Below, piece by piece: positions 35,178 to 46,253 of a stretch of DNA of 64,000 bases; the stretch's first letter is position 1; the number at the start of each line of letters is the position of its first letter. The notes under the pieces were generated by a model. That model did no database searches. It was given only the letters and a program-made list of their open reading frames with translations, and had not been told where the DNA came from. The stretch is from Gremmenia infestans (lineage: Eukaryota > Ascomycota > Leotiomycetes > Helotiales > Hamatocanthoscyphaceae). The stretch is taken from positions 930,001 through 994,000 of the forward strand of contig JAFEVB010000015.1 in the NCBI GenBank assembly GCA_032629725.1. The letters run 5' to 3'. A program made the position numbers and the translations under genes.

Positions 35178-38100
35178 ATGAGGACCGATGGCGAGCTTAC
35201 ATGCACACGCACGAATGAATATTTTGTTTCCGGAGAGGGTATCAGGTGGGAGGTGGTTGAGGAGGACCTTGTGAGGTATTTGGGGGGTGACGCTACAGTT
35301 AGGAGGGGGGTTTATGAGGTGAGTAGAGTGGTTCTACCCCGCTTTTTGTTTTGGGGAAGGGGATGGGGATGGGGATGGGAAAGAAACTAGCCTCTCTAAC
35401 GCTCTTAGGACCCTGAGACGAGACAGATTCATCGAGGGTATTACATCAAGGCTTATAGGAACTTGACGGGAGTAAGTTATTGTTAGGTAAAAAAGGTTGT
35501 AGAACTGTGATGTTAATGAAAAGCAGGCAATGATCGAGGATCTTCAGACTGATAGCGAGTTGTGGGATACCGAGAAGCAAACTTTCATGCTAGGTACAGT
35601 GCAAACGAGGCTTGCTCGAAGTCTCACAAGAACTACTCTCTGACGTGCTACAGCTATGGATTCTGACAGTACCAAAACCTGTTCGCCAAGGGCTTATACT
35701 GCCCCAGACCGTTCCTATACACCGGATGCTTCTGTCAGTAATGATTGGCATGTGTCGAGGGATGCATACGAAGCACATTGCGGCCAAGTCATCGATCTAG
35801 AAGCAGAGCTTGAAGAACGCGTCAAGGTCTCGTCAGCTATGTCTGCTATAAGTCACGATCGAGGTACTATGCTTTTATAGTGTTTGAAAGCATAGTTAGC
35901 TGACTCACCTTAGACGTCGAGCACCTCAAGCACACCCCGACGAGCTCTTACGGTTCACACCCACCAAACGATTGTGAGGCTCTCTTTGGTGCTTCAAGAT
36001 CTTGCCAATGTGGCCCTTTTCATCAACCGTGTCCATACCTCGTCAGTCCCCTAGGTCTACCTGATGATCTTGGTTCGGATGAAAGTGCACACTCTGCTGC
36101 TTTCAATACGTATCCCGAGACCTTCTCAGGTAGAGTTCCAACTCAGATTGCATATGCAGAGCTAACTTTCACAAGGTAGTGTTGCCTGTTCGGACAAGAC
36201 AATAGCCGGTGGGCAATGTTGTTCTTTCCATTGCGCTGCTCCACGAGTTAGGGATACCCAGTTACACCAGACTTCCACTCCACACGTTTCGAGGGTCTGT
36301 TCCCATGGTCTCTCTTCAAATCCGGGTCCTGCAGCACATAGAGGGGAGACCCAGGCACCCTTCGAGAAAGAGTCTGAAAGATACTCGCCTAGTACAGTGC
36401 CCACGTAAAGGTAGATTCTGCATGGCTAATTTGCATTAGATGGCGCCCACGCGATTCGCTTACCGACAAGCGATGCCAACGTCTACAATTGTGGAGGTGC
36501 TCTCGAGTATCAAGCTTCTGCTAGCAACCAATATAGGCCGAGCCTGACCGCGACTCCTACGGGCATCCCTCCGCCGAACGTATTCGTCGCCGATAGCACT
36601 ATTCGAGCAGTTGAGATTCTAGAATCTATCAAAAATTCAGAAAATTCCAATTTGCTTCCAAACAACCCTACTCAACAACAGAAGGGAAAGGAAAAGGAAC
36701 ATAGACGAGGTGCCACGTATCTCAGCAGTACCCCTCAGCCTCTGAGAGAGTGTAAGCACTACTTACCCGAGTCTCAAATTGGGGCTAAAGGCAAAGAGCC
36801 CCAGTATTTGCGGGGAGACCACCGCTCAGAAACAAGCAATATTAAGCCAACTTCCCCAGAAAAAGACGAAATGGATCAAGAAGCAATGGATTGGCAGAAC
36901 ACGCCAAACAGCCCCTTAACCCCCTCCTCACCACACACACCCCGCCTCATTCCCATGAACCCTACGACTGGGGCCGGCCTCCCTGTCGCATCATACGTTG
37001 TACCCCCGAGAAAAGACATGTCTATAATTCTCAATGGACGGCACACCCCAGCTCGCGCCAATCCTGGCACCGATCTAAACATCATCGATGCTCGTTACGC
37101 CAAGGAAATAGGGGCAACTATAAACTTCCGTGATATTGACTGCCCAATTCCACTTCCTACTTTTGAAAGACAGATACAACCAATTGGAGTAGCCACCATC
37201 GATTGTGAATTCAGAGGAGCCACGGAGAGAGTGGAACCCTTCGTTGTAGTGGAGAATTTGGTGTATCAGGTTGTGCTAGGCCGCGCCTTCTTCCATGACT
37301 ATGGAATGGAGATGGAGAGAAATTGGTGCGAGCGGCGTCTATACACCCGGGACGTTCCTGTTGTCACGTATCTCAACGGTGGAAAAGAAACTTTGAAGTG
37401 CAGGCTGGACGGAAATGAGATAACTGCGATTCCCGATGCTGGGGCTATGGTTAACGTAATGTCGTTGAACTTCGCTACTAAATCGGGTTTCAACATTGAG
37501 AATATCACGGCCGAGGATGACGGCCAAATACGTTTTGCGGATAGTTCTGTGCAGGATATTCAGGGGTTGGTGTCTGTTCCTGTCTTCTTTGGCGATGTCT
37601 TGCCTCCTGCTCAACTGTTGGGGTTTGGTGGTTGGGGTTCGGCAGCTGGCTTGTGGCGTGGAGCTGGATTTTCAATTGTAGCGGAATTTCATGTTCTGGA
37701 AGGATTGAACGTTGATGTGATTTTGGGGGAAGATGTCCTCAGCACTGCCAGGGATTTTGTGGTCCTTCCTGTGGAAGTGACCAGAAATCAAGGACCTTCC
37801 GGTCCCGTACTCGATGGATCTCAGGCCTTGGAATCTATCGACAGCTCTCGGTACAACGTGTCGAAAGACGCCTCGAGACATAACCTTTCAAGTGGAAATT
37901 CCGCGAAGCAGCGGGATATGAAAGAGACAGCACGCTATGTGAGGGATCGAGAGCGCATCCAGAATCTTCGGGAGGAGCGCCGGGCGGAGCGCAGGAATGA
38001 AAAGAAGCGGCATGAATACAATAGGAAACGTGCTGAAGGTGGCGCGCACCCGGAATCAGGCACACTGCATTATCACTTATGCCCTTGCAAACTTCATAAC

Positions 38101-38427
38101 TCAGCTAAGAGTAACTGATTTAATTGACTTCCAAAAATTAAATCTCATCTGTCGGGAATACAGAGGCAATTCCAAAGCGTTTTTGATAATGCAGAACGTG
38201 AGCCATACGCTGAAAGTGAAAAGAGACAACAAGTTCTCAATGAATCGAAACGAGAAAGTGCACAGAGAGAACATGCACAAAAACCCCCCAACTCAGTTGA
38301 TGCTCGTTTCATCAATCGAAAACGTGTAAGACATTGTCCGACTCCAAAGCCAAAGTCCATCCTGCGAGTCGCTAGAATGGAAAAGCTTGACGTCCGAGAC
38401 GAAAGTATTGAATGCGTTAAGGTCTAA
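35178..38427 (+). CDS. RfeG-like N-terminal domain fused to tandem degenerate retropepsin-like domains
   Basis: Eight exons: 35178..35318, 35409..35471, 35527..35593, 35654..35863, 35914..36129, 36176..36391, 36440..38038 and 38195..38427, giving 914 aa. If the last intron is not spliced the frame stops at 38118 (863 aa). Residues 15-90 (NEYFVSGEGIRWEVVEEDLV, then RYLGGDATVRRGVYED and GYYIKAYRNLTGAMIEDL) match the conserved N-terminus of fungal proteins annotated as RfeG-type transcription factors. A Cys/His-rich disordered middle follows (CQCGPFHQPC, CCSFHC). Two retropepsin-like folds come next: about 497-595, with NPGTD at the catalytic loop (N512 replaces Asp) and VVLGRAFF; and about 620-745, with PDAGAMVNVMS (D637, DAG rather than DTG) and VILGEDVL. 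A highly charged helix rich in Arg/Glu/Lys ends the protein. The role is unknown; protease activity is doubtful. Confidence 0.75.
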
Positions 38428-38825
38428 ATGTAGACGATACGCAAATCTAAGCCACGTGTATATCACGTGGTATGATAACGTAACAACTTCTTAATTAACT
38501 AGGTACTCTTCCTAAATGGAGAAGTGGGAATGTTAAGAGACTAGGTAAGTAGGTATATAAATAGAAAGGCATACGTTAAACGCTAAATGGACGATTACCT
38601 TAAGAAGGAGAAGGATTTATCGTCAAAAAATTTCCCCGCGCTAAAACCAACCCCACCATCGCATCATATCCCACCATCACCGGGACCGGAGTCATTTCAG
38701 ACTTCTCGCGACAACAACAGTACGATAAAAGCAAAAGACATTGGAGTACAACCAAGCCACCCGTATCTCTCCTCTACTCCTCAATTGGCACGCAAGGAAC
38801 TGCATTCTTCAGCACATACCCAAAC
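38428..38825. promoter_or_regulatory. promoter region of the adenylosuccinate synthetase gene
   Basis: This is 398 bp between the RfeG-like gene and the ADE12-like start. It contains a two-E-box palindrome at 38452-38470. An open frame from 38587 crosses the real first exon in another frame and is not taken as a gene. Confidence 0.45.
38452..38470. promoter_or_regulatory. palindrome with two CACGTG E-boxes
   Basis: CCACGTG, five A/T bases, then CACGTGG: a perfect 7-bp inverted repeat. CACGTG is the core bound by fungal bHLH factors such as Cbf1 and Pho4. It lies 356 bp upstream of the ADE12-like ATG and just after the RfeG-like gene. Function is inferred. Confidence 0.45.
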
Positions 38826-41503
38826 ATGGCAACCGTGGTCTTGGGCGCGCAGTGGTACGTTCGAAGGATCGACTCTGGGTTTGGTTGAGCATGAGAGTTC
38901 AGCTCTGCAGCTCTTCCCAAGAAATATTCCGGAGCTAATACTAAGCGTTTCATAGGGGTGATGAAGGGAAAGGCAAGCTGGTGGTGAGTAGTTGGCCCCT
39001 CGCGCATTTAGATGTCGGAGTTGGGAATATCTTCCTCCGAAGAACCTACTACCTATAATTCCCTCCCAATTGTTTTTCTAACCGAGCCTTTATTAGGACA
39101 TCCTCTGCCAAAAGGACATAAGACTCTGTGCGAGAGCTCAAGGAGGTCAGTCGTCTTACTCTTGTTTCGCGTTTTGTGTCGAGATGCTCTTCCTTCTACT
39201 TTTACAGCGGGATCCGTACTAACTCGTCTCACTCCAGGAAATAATGCCGGGTTAGAAACATGCGAACTCGTTCCTCTCGTGTCCTTCTCTGACAAGAATG
39301 ATCTAGACATACAATTAAAATCGGCTCGACGACCTACGACTTCCACTTGCTTCCTTCTGGTCTCATCAACCCAGATTGTATGAATTTGATTGGGCCTGGG
39401 GTTGTGGTAAACATAAAGGCATTCTACAAGGAACTTTCAGATCTCGAATCCAAAGGGCTACAGAATGTTAGAGAGCGGATATTCATCGCAGTATGCTATT
39501 CTATCTGTATCTGACTCTGGCCTGTATTTATTCTGGTATAGGATCGTTGCCACATAGTTCTCGACCTTCATCAGTTGGTCGACGGACTGGAAGAAGTCGA
39601 ATTGGGTAAAAAGTCGATAGGAACGACAAGGATGGGGATAGGTCCAGCTTACTCTACCAGTTCGTAAAACCGCTCAGGCTGTCCTGCTTATAGTGCTGAT
39701 AAATATGGTTTGCAGAGGCATCGCGTTCTGGCATTCGAGTCCACGAAATTTTCAACGAGCCGCTGTTCGAAGCCAAGATTCGAGAATTGGCACGAGCGGC
39801 CCACAAACGGTGGGGAGACCTTTTGAAGTACGACGTCGAGGAGGAAATCACGAGATTTAAGGTCAGTCATACCTGTCGCTGGTACGTCCCGGTCATAACT
39901 AATATACTCTTGTAGGGATACCGAGAAGACCTCCGCCCTTTCGTAATTGATGCTATACCACTCATCCAATCTGCACAAAAGGCAAAACAACCTCTTCTCA
40001 TTGAAGGTGTGCATATTCTTACCCGATTGCCTATTTATCTTAGAGGATTGGCATACTGATTAATTGCTTAGGAGCAAACGCACTAATGCTAGAGTAACTA
40101 ACCACTTTTTGTCCCCCCCCCTCCCCCCTTCATATTCCTGCTGTGTTGGATCTCCTAGATAACTTCTCCTGTCCCATATTTTCATCTTATATTGAGTGAT
40201 TACCATGCTGATTCTCTGCAGCATTGACCACGGAACTTACCCGTACGTTTTATCCACCCCGTGATACGTGGATTACCTGGAAGCTGCGCTCCATAATACC
40301 CTCCTCTCCCATTTGTAGTGTGATACTAGACTGATTTGTTGGACAGCTACGTGACATCCTCAAACACTGGAATTGCTGGCATTTTCACCGGACTCGCAAT
40401 TTCACCACATTTGCCATTGGATATCATTGGAGTTGTTAAAGCATACACCACCAGGTACGTCTGTTTTTGCCCTTCAACCCCCCCGCCCATTGATCAGCTA
40501 GCATATCGCATAGAAGTCGAGCTTTTCAAGCTTTCTCTCGCTCTTGACTCTGAACTTATGTGAGAATTGGCCGTAATAACTGGTTGTACAGAGTCGGTGG
40601 AGGCCCTTTCCCAACAGAAGATACCGAAGAAGTCGGTACCAAGCTCCAGAAGATTGGAAGGGAGTTTGGCGTCACTACAGGTAGACCGCGACGCTGTGGA
40701 TGGTTAGATCTGGTTGTGGTGAAGTAAGTTCTCCACCCGTCATGTGGATACATCTGGAAGATTCCCCCATCAGATGCCTAATATAATATCAAGAATTGTA
40801 CTGACCTTGATAGATATTCCCACGCGGCAAACCACTACACAAACTTAAACATCACTAAGTAAGCGCTTGTCATTTGATAATTTTGAAACTCTTATAGACA
40901 ATGAACGCTAACTCGCTTCCCTCTAGGCTTGATGTCCTAGATGATTTCCCCACTCTCAAGGTTGCGACCGCCGTAAGTTCTCTTAAATTCCCACCTTTCT
41001 AAACCATTTCATTTTCATCTTTATCCCACCCCGTCGTGCCTCAAAACTAATCTAAGAAAGTATATCCATCCCGAGACTGGCGAAGAACTCCCCTCTTTCC
41101 CAGCCGACCTAGAACTTCTCGGAAATGTCAAGATCAAGTATGAGACATTAAAGGGCTGGCAGAAGTCTACTGTTGGAGCTAAGACATATTACGATTTACC
41201 GAAAGAAGCGAGGGCGTATATGTAAGCTGAATCCTTCCTCTGCACCGTGCTTTTGCATATACTGAAAACGCGCAATGCTTTATTTCTGCGGCGTATCGTG
41301 TGTCTTGATGAGATTCAACATTGCTAACTGGGTTTGCCTTTAGTGAATACATAGAAGAATTCATTGGTGTAAGTGCCCTCCCTGGCATTGAGCCAGGATT
41401 GACGATCTAGCTCCAGTTCTAGTTAAATGATATTAACTTTTTGTAGGTGAAAGTCAGCTATATTGGAACTGGTCCCGATCGAGAGGCTTTGATTAGCAAA
41501 TGA
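38826..41503 (+). CDS. ADE12: adenylosuccinate synthetase, 17 exons
   Basis: Exons: 38826..38854, 38956..38983, 39097..39145, 39238..39250, 39307..39490, 39542..39659, 39716..39861, 39916..40006, 40072..40093, 40222..40242, 40347..40454, 40592..40723, 40814..40858, 40927..40972, 41061..41221, 41344..41368 and 41447..41503. They total 425 codons (424 aa), the normal family length, with every phase matching. The enzyme joins IMP and aspartate using GTP, the first committed step to AMP. Visible landmarks are the GTP loop WGDEGKGK (10-17, catalytic Asp12), RAQGGNNAGHTI with catalytic His41, [57 protein letters not shown] and the end YIGTGPDREALISK. The loop usually GTTG(K/R)GIGP reads GTTRMGIGP here. 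The intron number is very high for an ascomycete and several donors are weak (GTTAGA, GTTCGT, GTCAGT). It could be a second, divergent paralogue. Confidence 0.9.
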
Positions 41504-42149
41504 TGTTTCCTATTGCTTTTTGGGGGGCATTTGGTAGAATTTGCATAGGCTGGTATTGATGTATATTAAGACTACCTTGGTGGTGATCTAGGGGTCTCAA
41601 TGAATAGACCAAATAGCAAAAGGGGGTATGCATTTGGTGGGGTGACTTCTGTAAAGAACGTTGAGGTTCACAGGATATAGACTTTCGAATTTGATGAGGC
41701 TTTGCAATCGAGAAGCGATTTGAAGAGATGGCGAAGCATGTAGCGAGCTTAACGGAAATCTCTTAGGAATATCGCTGATCCTTAGGTGAAGCGATTCCAG
41801 ATTTGCATTGCGAATGATAGGTCTTGCAACTCCTGATGATGCTGTCCTTTAAAAAGAGCTGCTCGTGAACGAAATTCCGGATGGCAGTGGATGCTTAAAT
41901 CGGCCTGCTGTGCAGCGCTCACGATGTCAAATGAGTAGCTATGATTTCACAAAATAGAGGCGTAGGTCGTAGAAGAAACTCCGCCCCAACTGTTGCCCAT
42001 GAAGTAGAAGCTAGGCATAATTGCTTCTAAGTGTTCAAAGCCCGGTGTGACTGTTTTAGGCGGATATATTCTCGTGACACAAGGCTAATGATAATTTAGC
42101 GAGCTCTTCTCCCTTTGCACCTGCTGCCTTCTTCTTTGTTCCATAAAAT
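41504..42149. other. intergenic region
   Basis: This is the 3' flank of the synthetase and the promoter of the phosphotransferase gene. No gene seen. Confidence 0.5.
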
Positions 42150-43317
42150 ATGTTAAAGAGGGCTTCTACTCTTCCAAAATTATTGACTTCATCAAAACCT
42201 AGGTGTTTTCTAAACACGAAATACTGCCCAAAATACTACTCGCAAAACGCCAGCTATAATACATCTCTGGACATGGCTAATCGCAAATTGGATGAAGATA
42301 TTGGTGGTCTTCCAGAAGAGCTAGCCTTTGAAGAGAAGTTTTACGGAGGAGGAAATCAGGGGGCCGGAGAACGAGGTAGAGGAAAGAAGGGACGAGGGGG
42401 GAAATCATATGGGGGTCCTCAAAATAAGGAGATGCAGATTTCGAAAGCTCTGTCGAAGCTTTTGAGACATGCTGCAGCAGATGCTGGTCTAAAGCTAGAC
42501 AGCGAGGGCTTTGGGAGACTAGACCAAGTTGTGAGTCGGCCTTTTCTTTTCAGCTCTGAAAAACAGCCTGCGCCAGGAGTATATTTAATACTAGTCCCGT
42601 GATCTTCAGAAGTCATACGCCAACACTTTACTGAATTCTTACTAGATGAAATGGCCCCGCCTAGCATCTCTCAAAGTAACGTTCGCCGATATTCAAGATG
42701 TTGTCTCAGACAACGAAAAACAACGTTTCTCAATGAAGCCCAATCCTGCCCTGGAATCCCCACCAGATCCCAAATCGGAAGACCCATCAGACTGGGTCAT
42801 CCGCGCCAACCAAGGCCACAGCATCGCCATCGAATCCGCAGCTCTGCTCGTACCCATCACTCTAGAAGCTGGCAACGTCCCGAAGATAGTAGTACATGGA
42901 ACGTATTTCGCTTTTTACCAAGCTATTATTGAGAGTGGTGGTCTGAAGAAAATGAGCCGGAACCATATTCATATGAGTACAGGACTACCGGAAGATAAGC
43001 AGGGTGTTATTAGTGGGATGAGAAAGGATGCTGAGGTACTGATCTATGTGGATATTCAGGAAAGTTTGAAGGATGGGGGTGTTTTGTGGTGGATCAGTGA
43101 TAATGGAGTAGTATTGACAGAGGGAGATGAGAATGGGGTTCTGAGCACGAAATACTTCAAGAAAGTGGTGGGAAGGAAGTTAGATGTCGGTACTTTGTGG
43201 GAGGATGGGGAGAAGATTGCTGAGTTGCCAGAGAGTGCGAGGAAAACGAGACCACCTCAGGGAAAGGGTGCTGCTAGTGGAGCTGGCCGAGGTAATCGCC
43301 AGCAGGGGAAGAAATGA
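42150..43317 (+). CDS. TPT1: tRNA 2'-phosphotransferase
   Basis: Exons 42150..42530 and 42646..43317 join in phase 0 to give 350 aa. The enzyme removes the 2'-phosphate left at the tRNA splice junction, transferring it to NAD. The KptA/Tpt1 fold is marked by ALSKLLRHAA (catalytic Arg in LRH), DPSDWVIRANQGHSI (Arg and His of RANQGH), VHGTYFAFYQAIIESGGLKK and MSRNHIHMSTG. A Gly/Arg-rich segment (about 68-90) precedes the domain and a basic, glycine-rich tail follows. The first 41 residues are basic, Ser/Thr-rich and lack acidic residues, like a mitochondrial presequence. The second in-frame ATG at 42273 (acATGGCT) has a stronger context and would give a cytosolic or nuclear form. Confidence 0.92.
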
Positions 43318-43658
43318 GGCGAAACAAATTTAGATTGGGGCCGGGAGGTGGCCTGCGGATCATGGGCGTTGGGAGTTTAAGCATGGACGAGACGATGCAG
43401 GTGAGACAGTAGAATTGGACAGCACATTCTTGCTGGCATTCGACTTTTACCAAAACTCCATATGCTTATGCTTTCCCCAAACAAATGTACCCATTAGCAT
43501 AACGCCAGAGAGCCTTGTGCATCGTAGTCCATAACAGTACCCAGGGTACCAACTCTGTCTAATATAACGGAATCTTGTTCTCCATCACTTTTTTCATGCC
43601 CCCCAGTTCTTCATAAATCGTAACTAGCCACAATGAAACTAATCTACCCGCGTGATTT
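43318..43658. other. convergent intergenic region
   Basis: A 341-bp stretch between the 3' ends of TPT1 and the dsRBD-protein gene. Nothing else is visible. Confidence 0.5.
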
Positions 43659-44684
43659 TCAACCATTCATCTTTCCAACTTCTTCAGCAGGCTCTTCCTG
43701 TTGCGCGCTATCAGAACTTCTCTTCCTCTTCTTCTCCTCCGACTCATGCTGCTCCAGTCTCTGTCTCTCAATGTCTTTCAAAAAGGAAACAAGCTCCTTC
43801 GCAATCTCTTCCTTGGCCCTTTTCTGCCCAAACACATTCTGCACCGGTCCAAACTTTCCCACAATCCTCGGATCACCTCTAAAATGCGCATGACCACTGT
43901 AAAACGCTTCCGTCTCCGATGTTTTGGTAATTTCGTACGTCGGTATGTCATATCCTAGCCTGGTACACAGCTCTGGCACCTGACTTGCCCAAGAGCTTGT
44001 TTTCGTCGTCGCCGTCGCCGCCGCGTCTGATGAAACGGAGGCTGCAGGTGATGGTGATGGTAATGGCAATGGTGCTGAGGTGTTGGGTTTTGCCGGGAGG
44101 GGTGGTAGCTGTTGCACTTTGGGGAACTTCACCGTGCCGTCGGCGGGCATGTAGTTGTGCGTGATGAGCCAGTCGACTGCTAACTTGGACGCATATTTCT
44201 TGGCGTTCTTCTTGTTGGAAAAAGAGAAGCCTTCGCCGAATTTCTGGACACTTTCTGGGATGGTAGCAATGCACGTGTGCCGCATGGGGTCCTGGGGTAA
44301 AGGGGTTTCCTTGTAAGGGGGGCCAGTCACGGGTGTTTTCACGGGGTTGACGCTTCGGTATTCTGGGAATTCGTAAGTAAGTAAGTGAAAGGAAAGCTAA
44401 AGCTGGGGGGTCTGGAGTTAGAGCTGACCGTTAAGTTTCCCGATCCAGTTCATATCGCCCATTTCTTCCAGCGCCGCGGCCTCCGCTGCCAGGGCGTTGA
44501 CGTCCACGGTCTTCTTTTGCTTTTTGGCCGGAGGCGGTCCTTTTACTTTCTTCTGTGACTGCATCTTCACTTTCTCGGCAGCTTCTCGTTCCTCACATTC
44601 CCGGTCGAACTCTTCCATAGACTGAAAATGCAGTCTCTCGGGTATATTGGCGGACGGAAAGGGCCCGACGATTTTAGGGTCCAT
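43659..44684 (-). CDS. protein with two dsRNA-binding-like domains
   Basis: Exons complement 44429..44684 and 43659..44362 give 319 aa, starting MDPKIVGPF; the intron is 66 nt. The first dsRBM (double-stranded RNA-binding motif) spans about 80-160: MNWIGKLNEYR, PPYKETPLPQD, FTC-like RHTCIATIP, then GEGFSFSNKKNAKKYASKLA, the basic KKxAK motif that touches the RNA backbone. A second, more divergent dsRBM is at about 205-285 (SWASQVPELCTRLGYDIPTY, ending RAKEEIAKELVSFL). The N-terminus has a lysine-rich patch (KKQKKT) that could be a nuclear signal, and the C-terminus is charged (EEKKRKRSSD). The role of this fungal family is not known to me; RNA binding is inferred from the fold. Confidence 0.8.
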
Positions 44685-45286
44685 TTTGACACTAGCACCG
44701 TGGTGCTTTAGACTACCTATAGTAATCCTCAATATTGGGTAAGGTGCAAATGAATGCCGACCTTACAACAACCTTCAGCAAAGAGGGATGGGAGGAAGAG
44801 AAGAGAGGTAAGTCACAATTGTCCATGCCATGTTTGCCAAGTGTTCGGGGATATGCAGGAAAGTGCAGGGATTCATGTGACCATGAACCAATCACAGGTT
44901 CTGAAATGACCTGGCCTGGGAGAGACAAAATATTTTGGTAGAATTGGACATTGAATCGGGTTAGGTAGCAACTGTCGGTCTATCTTTTCACTTGTTCTTG
45001 GGAAAGTCGGTGATTCTGATTCGAACAGTTTGAAAAGCAATGGTAATGGAGGGGTCATTTTGAAGACCTCAATGCTCATAATTCCCCATCTATTCAAGTT
45101 CTTTATTCAACATCTAGTATATTTCACCTAACACGACCATGTATTTTATTTCTGCCTATTACAGAGGTGAGGACGTCGCCAATTTTTGGCACAAGCTTGC
45201 TTTGCAAAGGGTATCATGATCGACCAACGCCAGCAAACAGCACCACAGACATGCCTCCCCAACCAGAGACCTGTAACATACAAATG
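44685..45286. other. intergenic region between two minus-strand genes
   Basis: This is the promoter of the dsRBD-protein gene and the 3' flank of EFG1. Nothing else seen. Confidence 0.5.
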
Positions 45287-46253
45287 TTATGCTTCGAAGA
45301 ACCCACCATCACTGTCATCGTCATTTTCCGGAACTTCCTTTCTCCCTACGGTTTGAGATGCCCCAAAAACAGCATTCTTCTCAAAGCCCATGGATTTGTT
45401 CTTGCCCTTTTTGTCCCCCTCTTGAACCCGTTGTTGGCTCCTCCTCTGCCTCCTATTTAGTCCCGATGCATCTGGTAGAGGGGCAGGCAGTGATTTTGGC
45501 TTTCCAGGTTTCATCTGCTGGGATGGCTTCGATTTTATAGCAGGAACAGCCCCAACCCTGTTCCTAAGTTTGTTGAGAGTTCCCTCTCCCATGCACTTCT
45601 CCACCTCTAACCACATGGGTGGTTTCGGTTGCGAACCGTCTGCTTTAGGCGCATCTGCTGGGTCTTCTGACGAGTTCTTCTGCGGAGGGTAGAGACTAAT
45701 ATATGTTTCACAGAGAGGGGAATATTGTGTGTAGTTGAGATCGACCTCGGCAATATGCATCTGGGCCTTCAATGTCTCGACTTCTTCTATCGATTCGGTT
45801 GCTAGCAAAAGCTTCCGGAGCCTCTTGAGTTGCCTGGTAGCCTTTTGGCGCTCTGTGATAGCCGGGTTAGAACACATTATTTTCAAGATAGGAACAAAGC
45901 AGCATACCAAAGAAACGGACCATATGATATTTCTTAATCATCTTCTGCCTTAATTTCTCCGCCTCCGCTGCAGCTAGTTCTTGCTGGTATGCAGCGAGAG
46001 CACGTTCATCCTCTGCCCGCACATTTGCTGGGAGGTCCTCCACACGCTCCATCCTTCTTGTGACATTACGTATGCGCTTCTTGATATCATTGACGCTTGA
46101 CGCGTGCATCTGTTTCTTGTACTCCTTTGGCTCCTGTCGGCGAGGCTTCTTTGCGGTGGTGGGTTTTGGATCGCTGCCGTAGACTTGAATTTGGCGAGAC
46201 TCGTGAACGGCTTCACGAGCATCGGAGTCGTCGAATTTCCTCTTTCCAGCCAT
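45287..46253 (-). CDS. EFG1: rRNA-processing protein EFG1
   Basis: Exons complement 45908..46253 and 45287..45852 give 303 aa; the 55-nt intron has GTATGC, TTCTAAC and TCACAG signals. EFG1 is a nucleolar protein needed for 18S rRNA maturation in the 90S pre-ribosome. The helical core is characteristic: SSVNDIKKRIRNVTRRMERV, then LPANVRAEDERALAAYQQEL and KMIKKYHMVRFFERQKATRQ, continuing LKRLRKLLLATESIEEVETL and DLNYTQYSPLCETYISLYP. The N-terminus (KKPRRQEPKEYKK) and C-terminus (NRRQRRSQQR, KKGKNK) are basic and fit nucleolar targeting. It is divergent from SEA4 across 307 bp. Confidence 0.93.

Noticed and set aside
38587..38955. 122-codon open frame starting MDDYLKKEKD
   Set aside because: It overlaps the first exon of the adenylosuccinate synthetase in another frame and lies in its promoter/leader; no family or intron support.
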